From CALCZU01 sp964396165 (GTDB lineage Bacteria > Bdellovibrionota > FAC87 > UBA2466), in contig CAYNEF010000002.1 in assembly GCA_964396165.1 (NCBI GenBank), positions 1-64,000 on the forward strand: 64,000 bases of DNA, read 5' to 3'. Under the pieces are notes generated by a model. The model did no database searches, had not been told where the DNA came from, and was given only the letters and a program-made list of their open reading frames with translations. Below are positions 41,992 to 50,735 of this stretch, one piece after another. Each line of letters opens with the position of its first letter. Position 1 is the first letter of the stretch. The translations under genes and the position numbers were made by a program.

Positions 41992-42160
41992 TTCTTGGTA
42001 TTTGCTAGGTGCTAGGCAGAAGTTCCATTACCTGTTTTTTTCGCATTTTAACACAGCATTATCTAAAGCTGCACGTATTTGGCTCAATGCACGCTGCCTA
42101 TCTATATTGCAGAGTGTAAGATATTCACATGTTAAAGCGTTACCGTAAAGTAGGTGCATT

Positions 42161-43921
42161 GTGAAAAATAAATTATGCAAGATATTGTTCATTCCACAAA
42201 TAATCGTTTGCTTTTGTTTTCCTACATATGCACATGCAGCAGATAAATGTCCAGACACATTAGTTAAGGTTAACTCCGAACTACAAATGCCCGCACCTAT
42301 GAGTGGCAAGGTAGACTTAAAAAAAGCAAAAGATTTTTTAAAATCCTTTCCCGCAGTAGAAAAACAAACGACGAGTCTCCTCGAGTATGCTTTAAAAGCT
42401 GTAAACGGTGAAATTTCTCTACAAGATCCAAAGTTAAAGCAATTGGTTCTCGAAGTAGGAGGGTTGCTGCACAATACAGGCTATCTTCCCAGTCTGATTC
42501 GTCTTACAGGAAAAACAGCGTTCAAAGCAGGCAAACTTCCCTCTTTTGTTACTTTAGATTCGCTAGATAGAAATTTAAATTTAATCATTGGTATTGTCGA
42601 AGCGGAACTAATGGCACGAGGATATACGCAAGAAAGTAAAGGGATAGAATACGAAGAATGGGCAACACTCGGTAGACGTATCAATCGAGAGACAAGAGAA
42701 ATCGTAAAAAAACATCAAGAAAATAATAAAATTCAAAATCTATTTGAGAGTCCAAATTTTTTAAAAGACTTTCAGAGAGAAACTGGGACTGAAATCAAAT
42801 CCGGTTCAGAAGTCGAACTTCTGGTTAACGGCCCTGCATCATTTGCAAAAAAAGATCAGATGTTACAATCCGCTAAAGAAAAAATTTATATCGGAAGTTG
42901 GGCATGGTACGACGATGTAACTGGCGCGATGTACGCTAAAAAACTTATAGAGAAAAAAAAATCAACCCCCGATATTGATATTAAAATAATGGTCGACGGC
43001 CAAACGGCAAATAACCCGAAAATGCAGAAACACTTAAAGGAAATGGAAGACGCCGGAATCGAAGTGCTACGGTGGTTTTCAACAAATCCCCAACGACCCT
43101 ATGACGGATACCATAAAAAACTAATGGTCGTAGATGGAGACGAAACAGCAATGGGCGGAATGAATTTCGGTGATGAATACTCCCATCTTGGCCCAACTGA
43201 AGTTAAGAAGTGGCGTGACACTGATCTGTACATTAGAGGTCAAGGAAGCCGCGATGTGGAAGCACTTTTCATAAAGGATTGGAACGAACAGTTAGCTGGC
43301 AAATCTCGTGGGACAATAGATAAAAAATTAACTGAAGCTAAAGTAAGTCTGAAACCAACTTCATCGGATGGTCCTTTTAAAACCGCATTAACGAATCACG
43401 TGCCTGGTGCACAGGCAAATATTTACCGTTCTATAATTTTAGCAATTCAAGCCGCGAAAACTCGCGTGGACATTGAAAATGCATATGTGCTTTTAGATCC
43501 AGGTACCTACCAAGCACTTCTCGAAGCTAAAAAAAGAGGAGTAAAAATACGTATCCTCACCAACTCAGAAGAAAGCGTAGATGTACCGGAAATGTCTTAT
43601 ATGATGATGCGTTCTGCGAATCGATTAGCAAAAGCTGGCTTTGAAGTTTACATAAAAAGGGGCGCCACATTGCATACAAAAGCATTAGTCGTCGATAATA
43701 CTTACAGTTGGGTAGGAAGTCATAACTTGCACGGTCGCTCTTACCGTTACGAAGGAGAAATGACAATGGCCGTATTTGACCCCAAATTTGGAAAGCAAAT
43801 GGTTGAAATGATTGATGAGGACTGCAAAGCTGAAAACGCAACTCACCTTACTAAGCCAATCCCCATTAAACCGAACCCACTCAGTGAAGCTCTAGGTTAC
43901 TGGATTTTCGATCAACTATAA
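42161..43921 (+). CDS. secreted phospholipase D-like protein (two HKD motifs)
   Basis: A 586-residue exported protein. The signal peptide ends near PTYAHA. About 190 residues of unrecognised helical sequence come before the PLD part. Two HKD motifs are complete: YHKKLMVVDGDETAMGGMN (about 317) and HTKALVVDNTYSWVGSHN (about 505), so it should act as a phosphatidyl hydrolase or transferase (cardiolipin synthase-like chemistry), here outside the cytoplasm. The start is GTG with AGGTG five bases upstream. Downstream in the same direction come a tiny secreted peptide and the giant secreted protein, possibly related in function. Could act on host, prey or own membranes; that is speculation. Confidence 0.88.
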   Translation: MKNKLCKILFIPQIIVCFCFPTYAHAADKCPDTLVKVNSELQMPAPMSGKVDLKKAKDFLKSFPAVEKQTTSLLEYALKAVNGEISLQDPKLKQLVLEVGGLLHNTGYLPSLIRLTGKTAFKAGKLPSFVTLDSLDRNLNLIIGIVEAELMARGYTQESKGIEYEEWATLGRRINRETREIVKKHQENNKIQNLFESPNFLKDFQRETGTEIKSGSEVELLVNGPASFAKKDQMLQSAKEKIYIGSWAWYDDVTGAMYAKKLIEKKKSTPDIDIKIMVDGQTANNPKMQKHLKEMEDAGIEVLRWFSTNPQRPYDGYHKKLMVVDGDETAMGGMNFGDEYSHLGPTEVKKWRDTDLYIRGQGSRDVEALFIKDWNEQLAGKSRGTIDKKLTEAKVSLKPTSSDGPFKTALTNHVPGAQANIYRSIILAIQAAKTRVDIENAYVLLDPGTYQALLEAKKRGVKIRILTNSEESVDVPEMSYMMMRSANRLAKAGFEVYIKRGATLHTKALVVDNTYSWVGSHNLHGRSYRYEGEMTMAVFDPKFGKQMVEMIDEDCKAENATHLTKPIPIKPNPLSEALGYWIFDQL

Positions 43922-43927
43922 AATCCT

Positions 43928-44041
43928 ATGAGAATAGCAAAAAAACTACTTCTGACTTTGCTAACACTGGTTTCTATTACTTTGTTTGCGAACAATACAT
44001 GTTTCACGATCTTAGGGAAAAAAATTGCAGAACAGAACTGA
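43928..44041 (+). CDS. possible 37-residue secreted peptide
   Basis: An ATG seven bases after the PLD stop opens a frame for MRIAKKLLLTLLTLVSITLFA, a textbook signal peptide, followed by only 16 residues (NNTCFTILGKKIAEQN). The ribosome site is weak. The C-F-x-I after the cleavage site resembles the start of the next gene (RSCFEIYP), so it may be a remnant of a duplicated 5' end, or a genuine small secreted peptide. Confidence 0.35.
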   Translation: MRIAKKLLLTLLTLVSITLFANNTCFTILGKKIAEQN

Positions 44042-44133
44042 GATTTACATAAAATCTTCACAAATCGTTGTTACATTTGGTCCGAGGGATCCCCGAAAGT
44101 TCTTTTTGACTATAGTAGACGCGTACTAGCAGC

Positions 44134-44155
44134 ACTGTGATCATTCCCTCACAGT
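44134..44155 (+). promoter_or_regulatory. inverted repeat upstream of giant secreted protein gene
   Basis: ACTGTGA (44134-44140) and TCACAGT (44149-44155) are perfect arms with an eight-base spacer. It resembles a CRP-type site but the spacer is eight, not six. TTGACT and TATAGT occur upstream at 44106-44116 but do not form a properly spaced promoter. Confidence 0.35.
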
Positions 44156-44209
44156 TTCCGCATAGTTACTTCACTACTGACCGCATCAATTTTGGCCGAT
44201 AAGTGGAGA

Positions 44210-47200
44210 ATGAAAATACTTATTTTGCTATTCGTATTCACTTCTCTTCTTCAAGCCAGAGTCAGATCTTGCTTTGAAATTTACCCAGTCGTCGCATTAC
44301 AAGGCACTGAAGGACAACAACTAAGAGAAAATGTCGCATCGAAAGAAGCGCGGGAATACGGGATTCCAGTAAATGATCCACGCTACCCACTGCGAAGTAC
44401 CTTGGTTGCTACGATGAAAACGCCAGAGCGTAGACGCGCTCTGCGAGAAGGTTCATTAGCAGATATGCGTACAGAATCACGCGCTCTAAATCGACGTTTA
44501 GAGGCGGTACAGAAGAAAAGCAAGGATGATCCAAGATTTATCGATGAGGCCTCTCAAGTATACGATGTAATTTCCATCGGAGCAGGCGTACACGACACGA
44601 TTTTTAATCTTGAAGTTGGAAAAAGCAGACCCGATCTCAAAGTTTTAACTGTAGAAGCATCAGAAGATGTCGCGGGAGTCTTCTCCAAAGACGGCTTTTA
44701 CATGAATAGCCCCACAGGGACTTCAAGAGTGGAAGAAACTCCCATTCCAAAGCAAGGTAGAAACCTGAACTATTTACCCGGAGGCGTAGTACAAGTTTCC
44801 GATTACGCTACCCGTAAATACAATACCGCATTGGAATTTGCAGATTCCGTATTACAAAACCGAAGAGCAGTACAAAATTTCCCAGGCAGAGAAAAAGGCA
44901 GTGCTCCACTTCTCTTTGGCAGAGAAGTTAAAAAAGTAGAGGACCAGTTTTTATCGACAGAACCAGGTTATGATAAATGGCCACGACGTTACAGGATTAC
45001 ACTGGATAACGGAGTACAGATTTATGCTTCTGCAATCGCAAACAATACAGGCATTGGAAAAAACCCCAGACTCGATCGCTTTGACCGTGAATCTCAGGTC
45101 GTTATTAACCGCGAGCGCAACAGACGTGACGGAAATACACCACCCAAAATACAAATCTCAGAAGACTATTTTGGCGAATTATACGAAAACCCAGAAGCCT
45201 TTCGCGCTTATAAGAATGAGACTGTAGCAGTCATCGGCCCTGGAAATTCCTCAGATACTGCAATTGAATCCCTTCTTGGCTTTGGCCCCAGTGAAAGCTA
45301 TGGAAATGTAGGAGGCAGTGCCGGACGTGTAAAAAAAATATTCTGGTTTGGACAGGACAAGACTACCTGTGATGCCTTTTTGAATAGCACAAGACTTAGA
45401 TACTCAGATATCGCTAGTGGGTTAAAAAACGATACTATTACTGCTTTTAAAGACGGCGCCACTAGTGTCGAAAAATTGCCAGATGGAAGATTTAAAGTTT
45501 CAGATGGTCAGGGAAATTCACAAATTGTAGATAGAATTATTTTAGGTACTGGATTTGAAGAAAATGTCGCAGATCTTTACGAACCTATTACGAACTCTAA
45601 ACGCAAAGGCGATTCCTTTAACAGTGACAATCTCTTCCGTGAATCGGGTTATGTCGAGCCTATCCGAGGCACTATCCCTGAAAAAGGTAAGGTCGATGTG
45701 GCAAAACGTCTTGTAAACCCACGAGACTCAAGAAGCATACCTGAGCAACAGATCTATTTCTTCGGCCCTTCTGCTGGCAAATTGGCAGACAAGTCAGAAC
45801 TAGCTGGGGTCGTACAAAACTTTGTTTCAATCTTTTTGTCTGGACCGCGAACAAAAGAAGGTACACGCAATCTTATTAGCAATCTTGATAAATCCTCAAT
45901 CGCAAGAATACCTGTGCAAGAACAAGTACCGCTCGAAGTCGCGACAGATAGAACTGAAAACTTTCTCACTCCTGTGTTTAAAGCAGAGGAAGGGGCACGA
46001 CCGCGTTTTAAACCATCTGACAGCTTGGTGCGAACGCGTGTTATTCAGTGGCTTTCCGGATTCAAACTACCGGATGGTAAAACAGAAATCCGTATCACAC
46101 GACTACCGAATAATGAGTTCGTCGTGACAACTGTACCGCCGTTGAAAGATTCCGGCGTGCTAAAATTAGGCAATAAAATTCAAGAAGATCCCTCATTGGT
46201 ATCAACATTCGCGGCAATAATTGGAGAAGGACAAAAAGCACGTGAACTCGTTATCCAAATAGATGGTAAGGGACGAGTAAACCTACTTAATCCAGATCAA
46301 CTATTAATTTCAACCACAAATACTGCAAAGGCAAAACTAGAACCCGGTAGTTATACTGAAGCGGAAACGCCGCGAGTGAAATTAGAGGACAAGGTATCGA
46401 AGACCAGCAATTCAAATAGTATTCCGTTAGAAGCAATTGTAGAAACAGAAATCGCACCAGATAAAGCAGATGCCACAAAGGACAGGGTAAATGCTCTTCA
46501 AGCAACGCTTGGCAACCAATACTTTGTTTCTGTAAACCCACAAACTTCCAAAATTCAAATTGCGCGTGCTTCACGCTCGGTGTTCCCTCAAGGAACAGTA
46601 CAAATTCCTGTCGCTAAAGTAGACATTCTATTAAAAGAAGATGGGACGTTAAAAAACCTTACTGCAGAAAATTGCCTGAAATTGATAACAGCCAAAGGCC
46701 CAGAAGGAAAAGCAGCGGATGAAGCGACCTATTTTAGAATCTTTAGCCAAGAAGCCTCTAAATTAAACGAAGAAGAATTCTTTTACCTTGTAAGACAGGC
46801 TGAAATAAATAAATTAGGTGCTTCTGAGCAAATAGAACTACTCAATCAACTCGATAATAAAATTACATCGCCTAAGAAAAGAGCGGAAGTATTGAAATGG
46901 CTTCAAGGTAGAGATTTACGTGAAAAAAACCGCGGTAGAGGAAGTATCGTTCTCGAGCAATATAATGAAGTCATTGGCAGAATGCTGGCACTTCTTAAAT
47001 CAGAACAACAAGCGGCAAAAACACAAACAGTAGCAACTGAATCGACAGTGCAATTTTCCAGCGAACCCTTTAAAATTAACAAACAAAAAAATGAGGTAGT
47101 ACAAAATTTGGCTTCTATTGGTGGCGAAAACAATGCTACGTCAGAAGTAAGTGGGAAACAACGCCAAGACATTATCAATTTCTTAACACTACTTAAAAAT

Positions 47201-48943
47201 TCGACAGTAGCTGAAGCAGTTGATATTTCCGCGGTTTACGCCCGCTTTCCTAAAAGCACGCGTGAAGCGGTACAAAGAATACTCACAGAGGATATTGATT
47301 CGCCTTTAGTAAGTCCGGATAATTTGAATAACTATATAGAAAAACTGGAGACTGCAAAGGCTAACCCCGAGCTTAAGTTTAATTTAACAATAGCGCAAGC
47401 AGACAGAGAAATTGCACAGGACGCTTCTTTTGGTTTGAGATCAAATTCGCAAGCTGAGCCAGACACCATCATTCGCAATTTCTGGTTCAGAAACCGTAAT
47501 TTAGAACTGACTCCCTACAGAGAAAGTCTATTCTTGAACTCTCTGGAGCGAATATCCGCATTAGGTACTCCAGCTAATAAATTCGATTCTGCAACTAGAA
47601 AAGACCTTGTACAACTCTTGAATAAGTTACAACCCTTGTCTCCTCGCTCCATTGATGTTTTAAACCGCTTTAAAGAAAGTAATCTCGGCAAAGATATAAA
47701 TGATTTTATCGAGGAACTGTTGCGATTAACTCCGAGAACAGGTAGTTCTGCAATTAAAATATCTGATTCGCAGCAGGCAATAGGGCCTGAGATACAACTT
47801 TTAGATTTAGGCAGCTCTATTTACAGAGAGAATAATCTTAAACAACAGTTTGTAAGAGATGTAAGATTTATATTCACATCCACGACTCCACTCCCTAATG
47901 CTGAACGTGAAAAGCAGGAAAAAATCGCACTTAACTTTTTAAACGTGCTTTCAAATTCTAACTCGGCAGAAATCGGTGATATTTCAAAAGACTTTATGTC
48001 GATTGATGCTTCCAGAAAAGACGCATTATGGAAAACATTAGAAAATATAAAAAGTAACACTCCCTTACTCTCGAATCAACGCTTGGAAGATATCAGTAGA
48101 AAATTTGCCTCCTTACGCCGATCTGATTCTATTAATATTGCAAAAGAATTAGAAAACCTTGCTGCTAACAGACAAGCGAATGCAAATCCTGCACCTCGGC
48201 GAGCCCCCTTACCATTAGAATCTGTACTTCCAAGAGGTGCAAAGATTAGTGATGAGCCTTTTGGAATAAAACAGGACAAGTATGACATACTTCGCAATGC
48301 CAATATCCTTGCTTTAAGATCTCCGGTAGAAAGACCTGCCGCAGAAGTTCAGATGGAACGAGATGCCGCAGAAAACTTTATCCGTCTATTGCTAAATTCA
48401 TCCACCAAAGATCTGGAAAAAATAGCAAATAATGTAGAGTTTAATTTAAGGAGTCCTGAAATTGAAGGTACGCTAAAACGCATTCTTCTTGTGGAAAGTG
48501 ACAGTCCGCAATTGGATTCAAAGCAACTCTTCGATTTGGAAGTAGCAATGAGACAGGCACCCGAATCGGCTAAATTGGGAAGTTTAATTAAATTCATCAG
48601 AGACATCAGAGACAAGCGCGAAAGCGATGAGAGAGCTATTGATGACGTAGTTCGAGAAAATCCAGTCTTCATCTCCAATGTTTTAAAAGATCTTTTAGCC
48701 CGTAAAGATTCTCCCAGAGGCAAACAACTTATTCTCCGGGCATTACAAAGCATATACGGTGTCAGTATTCCAGCGCTAGAAAAAGACTTGATAGAGTGTG
48801 CGAAAGCGCTGGAGTTCTATGATGGAGCGGATGTCAGACTTGCGTTACTCAAGCTCGAAAACGATGCACGTATTTTCAACTACACGAACATCATTAGCGA
48901 AGTAAACGCGATTCAGGGACGCCGTGGAGCTCGGGGGAATTAG
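44210..48943 (+). CDS. giant secreted protein: flavin-monooxygenase-like N-terminal part plus repeat-rich region
   Basis: A 1577-residue protein. The Sec-type signal peptide MKILILLFVFTSLLQA has no twin arginines. Residues 115-570 look like a two-dinucleotide-binding oxidoreductase: DVISIGAGVHD with an acid-ended strand (VLTVEAS) for FAD, VAVIGPGNSSDTA near 343 for NAD(P)H, and DRIILGTGFEEN. After about 600 come two similar beta-rich stretches, then about 700 residues of helical sequence with at least three diverged copies of one unit (near 950, 1200, 1345). Start chosen at the ATG; GGAG is very close to it, and a TTG at 44192 is possible. Converges on the MBL-fold gene, two bases between stops. 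Function unknown. Confidence 0.8.
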   Translation: MKILILLFVFTSLLQARVRSCFEIYPVVALQGTEGQQLRENVASKEAREYGIPVNDPRYPLRSTLVATMKTPERRRALREGSLADMRTESRALNRRLEAVQKKSKDDPRFIDEASQVYDVISIGAGVHDTIFNLEVGKSRPDLKVLTVEASEDVAGVFSKDGFYMNSPTGTSRVEETPIPKQGRNLNYLPGGVVQVSDYATRKYNTALEFADSVLQNRRAVQNFPGREKGSAPLLFGREVKKVEDQFLSTEPGYDKWPRRYRITLDNGVQIYASAIANNTGIGKNPRLDRFDRESQVVINRERNRRDGNTPPKIQISEDYFGELYENPEAFRAYKNETVAVIGPGNSSDTAIESLLGFGPSESYGNVGGSAGRVKKIFWFGQDKTTCDAFLNSTRLRYSDIASGLKNDTITAFKDGATSVEKLPDGRFKVSDGQGNSQIVDRIILGTGFEENVADLYEPITNSKRKGDSFNSDNLFRESGYVEPIRGTIPEKGKVDVAKRLVNPRDSRSIPEQQIYFFGPSAGKLADKSELAGVVQNFVSIFLSGPRTKEGTRNLISNLDKSSIARIPVQEQVPLEVATDRTENFLTPVFKAEEGARPRFKPSDSLVRTRVIQWLSGFKLPDGKTEIRITRLPNNEFVVTTVPPLKDSGVLKLGNKIQEDPSLVSTFAAIIGEGQKARELVIQIDGKGRVNLLNPDQLLISTTNTAKAKLEPGSYTEAETPRVKLEDKVSKTSNSNSIPLEAIVETEIAPDKADATKDRVNALQATLGNQYFVSVNPQTSKIQIARASRSVFPQGTVQIPVAKVDILLKEDGTLKNLTAENCLKLITAKGPEGKAADEATYFRIFSQEASKLNEEEFFYLVRQAEINKLGASEQIELLNQLDNKITSPKKRAEVLKWLQGRDLREKNRGRGSIVLEQYNEVIGRMLALLKSEQQAAKTQTVATESTVQFSSEPFKINKQKNEVVQNLASIGGENNATSEVSGKQRQDIINFLTLLKNSTVAEAVDISAVYARFPKSTREAVQRILTEDIDSPLVSPDNLNNYIEKLETAKANPELKFNLTIAQADREIAQDASFGLRSNSQAEPDTIIRNFWFRNRNLELTPYRESLFLNSLERISALGTPANKFDSATRKDLVQLLNKLQPLSPRSIDVLNRFKESNLGKDINDFIEELLRLTPRTGSSAIKISDSQQAIGPEIQLLDLGSSIYRENNLKQQFVRDVRFIFTSTTPLPNAEREKQEKIALNFLNVLSNSNSAEIGDISKDFMSIDASRKDALWKTLENIKSNTPLLSNQRLEDISRKFASLRRSDSINIAKELENLAANRQANANPAPRRAPLPLESVLPRGAKISDEPFGIKQDKYDILRNANILALRSPVERPAAEVQMERDAAENFIRLLLNSSTKDLEKIANNVEFNLRSPEIEGTLKRILLVESDSPQLDSKQLFDLEVAMRQAPESAKLGSLIKFIRDIRDKRESDERAIDDVVRENPVFISNVLKDLLARKDSPRGKQLILRALQSIYGVSIPALEKDLIECAKALEFYDGADVRLALLKLENDARIFNYTNIISEVNAIQGRRGARGN

Positions 48944-48945
48944 TA

Positions 48946-49923
48946 CTAGTTTTTGCCATGCCAATTCATATTCCAGGAAAAGGGGGTAAGAAGTATGATT
49001 CGATTATTAACGGTGAATTGCCTGGGGAAAGTTCCATGACTGGGTCTTGTCCCCTCTCGAATCTCCAATAGAGTTGAATGAAGATCAATAATATCCTGAT
49101 AACCAAGGCGCGGGGTTTGCCAAGGCAGTGAACTTTCACCATGACCAGGTAACAGTACAGAAGCCTTATCTACAAAAGTCTGCAAACTTTGAGATGTTTG
49201 TAAATATGCACCCATATCCGCGCCTGGAAGGATTGCCAATAATTCTCCCGCGTAAAGATAGTCTCCTGTGAACAACTGCTTTCTGTTTGCATCGTATAAC
49301 ATCAAGGATTCGGGTGTATGACCAGGAGTAGAAATGACCTTTAGCGTTCGACCCCCTAAATCAATCGCTTCCTCAGGTGACAGCCAATTACTGACTTTAA
49401 ACTGCGGTGGATTTATTTTCTCCATAGCTCCCAAATGCTGCGTTTTTTCAAAGTGAAAATAACCTTCCGAATCAACCTGATTTTTGATGTGAGGAAAATC
49501 GAGTAGAGCCACAGAATCAAAGAGCCCTAAATTTCCGACGTGATCGTAGTGAAAATGGGAAATCGCTACAGTGATAGGCATGTTGGTTAATCGTTTTACT
49601 GTTGCGCTAATGTCTTTAATTCCAGGACCGGAATCAAAAAGCAGCGCACGTTTTTTACCTATTATTAGATAACTTATATTTTTTTGGTTGTACCGTGGTT
49701 CACCAATAGCAATGGTATCAGAATCGATATACTCAACCGTAAAATAATCACCGTGCCATTTAACTCCAGAACCAAGTTGGTCAACAGTTAAAAGTTTTGT
49801 GGGTTCGCCAATCGCAGAAAGTACCCAAAAGATCATTTTGGACGGGTTAGTAACGAAATAAATACCTATCGCTCCAATGAAAAGGAGCATCCCGAAAAAT
49901 AAAAAGCGAATCCATTTCTTCAC
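48946..49923 (-). CDS. metallo-beta-lactamase-fold hydrolase, membrane anchored
   Basis: A 325-residue protein with an N-terminal membrane anchor or uncleaved signal (about 5-25), then a metallo-beta-lactamase domain: H123-x-H125-x-D127-H128 (SHFHYDH), STPGHTPES, LFTGDYL and LLPGHGES, giving a full set of metal ligands. Closest in style to glyoxalase II-like or lactonase-type hydrolases; substrate unknown. It starts with GTG directly abutting the stop of the antitoxin gene (TAAGTG), so it is probably read through from the brnTA operon. Confidence 0.85.
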   Translation of the reverse strand: MKKWIRFLFFGMLLFIGAIGIYFVTNPSKMIFWVLSAIGEPTKLLTVDQLGSGVKWHGDYFTVEYIDSDTIAIGEPRYNQKNISYLIIGKKRALLFDSGPGIKDISATVKRLTNMPITVAISHFHYDHVGNLGLFDSVALLDFPHIKNQVDSEGYFHFEKTQHLGAMEKINPPQFKVSNWLSPEEAIDLGGRTLKVISTPGHTPESLMLYDANRKQLFTGDYLYAGELLAILPGADMGAYLQTSQSLQTFVDKASVLLPGHGESSLPWQTPRLGYQDIIDLHSTLLEIREGTRPSHGTFPRQFTVNNRIILLTPFSWNMNWHGKN

Positions 49924-50199
49924 TTATCGATGTCCACTGCCTTTTCGTGCCAAGTAATGTTGATCGAGAGCTTGTCTCAATAAGGATTTAATTACTGCTT
50001 GCCTACTGATGTTAAGTTCTTGCGCTGCCATGTCTAACTCCGAAAGCATTGGCGAAGCAAAGTCTACATTTACCCTTTGGATAGAGGGATTCATTTTTCC
50101 TTTATTTGTAAAAAACTGCGAAACACTTTCTCCGGCATCCGCAAGTTTAGCAATTTCTTCCGCAGACGTTTTCTTTTTCATATTATGCGTTTTTTTCAT
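49924..50199 (-). CDS. brnA: BrnA-type antitoxin (ribbon-helix-helix)
   Basis: A 91-residue antitoxin. The basic N-terminus (KKKTSAEEIAKLADAGESVSQFF) is followed by a ribbon-helix-helix: strand IQRVNVDFASPML, then ELDMAAQELNISRQAVIKSLLRQAL. BrnA neutralises BrnT and represses the operon. It starts inside the end of the toxin gene (17-base overlap), the toxin-first order normal for brnTA. An internal ATG at residue 7 is possible. Confidence 0.8.
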   Translation of the reverse strand: MKKTHNMKKKTSAEEIAKLADAGESVSQFFTNKGKMNPSIQRVNVDFASPMLSELDMAAQELNISRQAVIKSLLRQALDQHYLARKGSGHR

Positions 50200-50461
50200 A
50201 AAGTTTTTGCTCCTCTTTAGTCGATTTCCACAAAGTGACTAGATGAATCACTTCGCCTAGTTTATCTTCTCGAACTTCAAAGATGACTGAGTATAGTTTG
50301 CCATTCACCCAACCAATCGCACGGTATTGTTCTGGATCATCGTTTCGTTGATCCACATAATGCGGGTGCAACCAAATTTCTTGCACTTCTTCGAAATCAA
50401 TTCCGCGCTTGGGGTTCTTTTTGAGTAGCTGGCTTTTCTTTTTATCAAAACTGAACCGCAC
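50183..50461 (-). CDS. brnT: BrnT-type toxin (putative RNase)
   Basis: A 92-residue toxin with the family layout: FSFDKKKSQLLKKNPKRGIDFEEVQEIW, DQRNDD, RAIGWVNGKLYSVIF, and the C-terminal Arg/Lys-rich part WKSTKEEQKLY. BrnT proteins are ribonucleases of the RelE-like fold. I start it at GTG 50461 so it begins RFSFDKKK, as family members do; a TTG at 50488 would lie within the operator. No Shine-Dalgarno is present and a -10 box lies six bases upstream, so translation may be leaderless. Confidence 0.82.
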   Translation of the reverse strand: MRFSFDKKKSQLLKKNPKRGIDFEEVQEIWLHPHYVDQRNDDPEQYRAIGWVNGKLYSVIFEVREDKLGEVIHLVTLWKSTKEEQKLYEKNA

Positions 50462-50468
50462 AAGAGTA

Positions 50469-50483
50469 GTATAACAGTTATAC
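50469..50483 (-). promoter_or_regulatory. palindromic operator of brnTA with embedded -10
   Basis: GTATAAC (50469-50475) and GTTATAC (50477-50483) form a perfect 7-1-7 palindrome, eight bases upstream of the toxin start. TATACT on the minus strand (50473-50468) overlaps it and fits a -10 whose start site would be the GTG. Binding of BrnA would block RNA polymerase, explaining autoregulation. Confidence 0.65.
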
Positions 50484-50564
50484 CACAAGGAATCTATCGG
50501 CAGTTTTTTGATAAACCCAAATTCAACCCCTGTTTTTCAAAGTATTAAAATTTTAAGTTATTGA

Positions 50565-50579
50565 TTTTATTAAATAAAA
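50565..50579 (-). terminator. weak AT-only palindrome after tRNA-Pro
   Basis: TTTTATT (50565-50571) and AATAAAA (50573-50579) form a seven-base-pair AT stem just after the tRNA on the minus strand. A further perfect 12-base palindrome (TTAAAATTTTAA, 50545-50556) follows. Both are weak and may be chance in AT-rich DNA. Confidence 0.3.
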
Positions 50580-50585
50580 CAGATA

Positions 50586-50659
<74 letters not shown>

Positions 50660-50735
50660 TAAAGAAATGCGAAATAGAAATTAGCCTAAATTGGGAAGAA
50701 AGAGAAGAAAGGAAAGATAATAATGCTTTGCGTTA

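Noticed and set aside
44134..44155. Canonical CRP site
   Set aside because: The half-sites match, but the spacer is eight bases and not six, so it is reported only as an inverted repeat.
48946..49923. Metallo-beta-lactamase-fold protein as an antibiotic resistance gene
   Set aside because: The motifs fit general MBL-fold hydrolases (glyoxalase/lactonase-like) and there is no evidence for beta-lactam hydrolysis.
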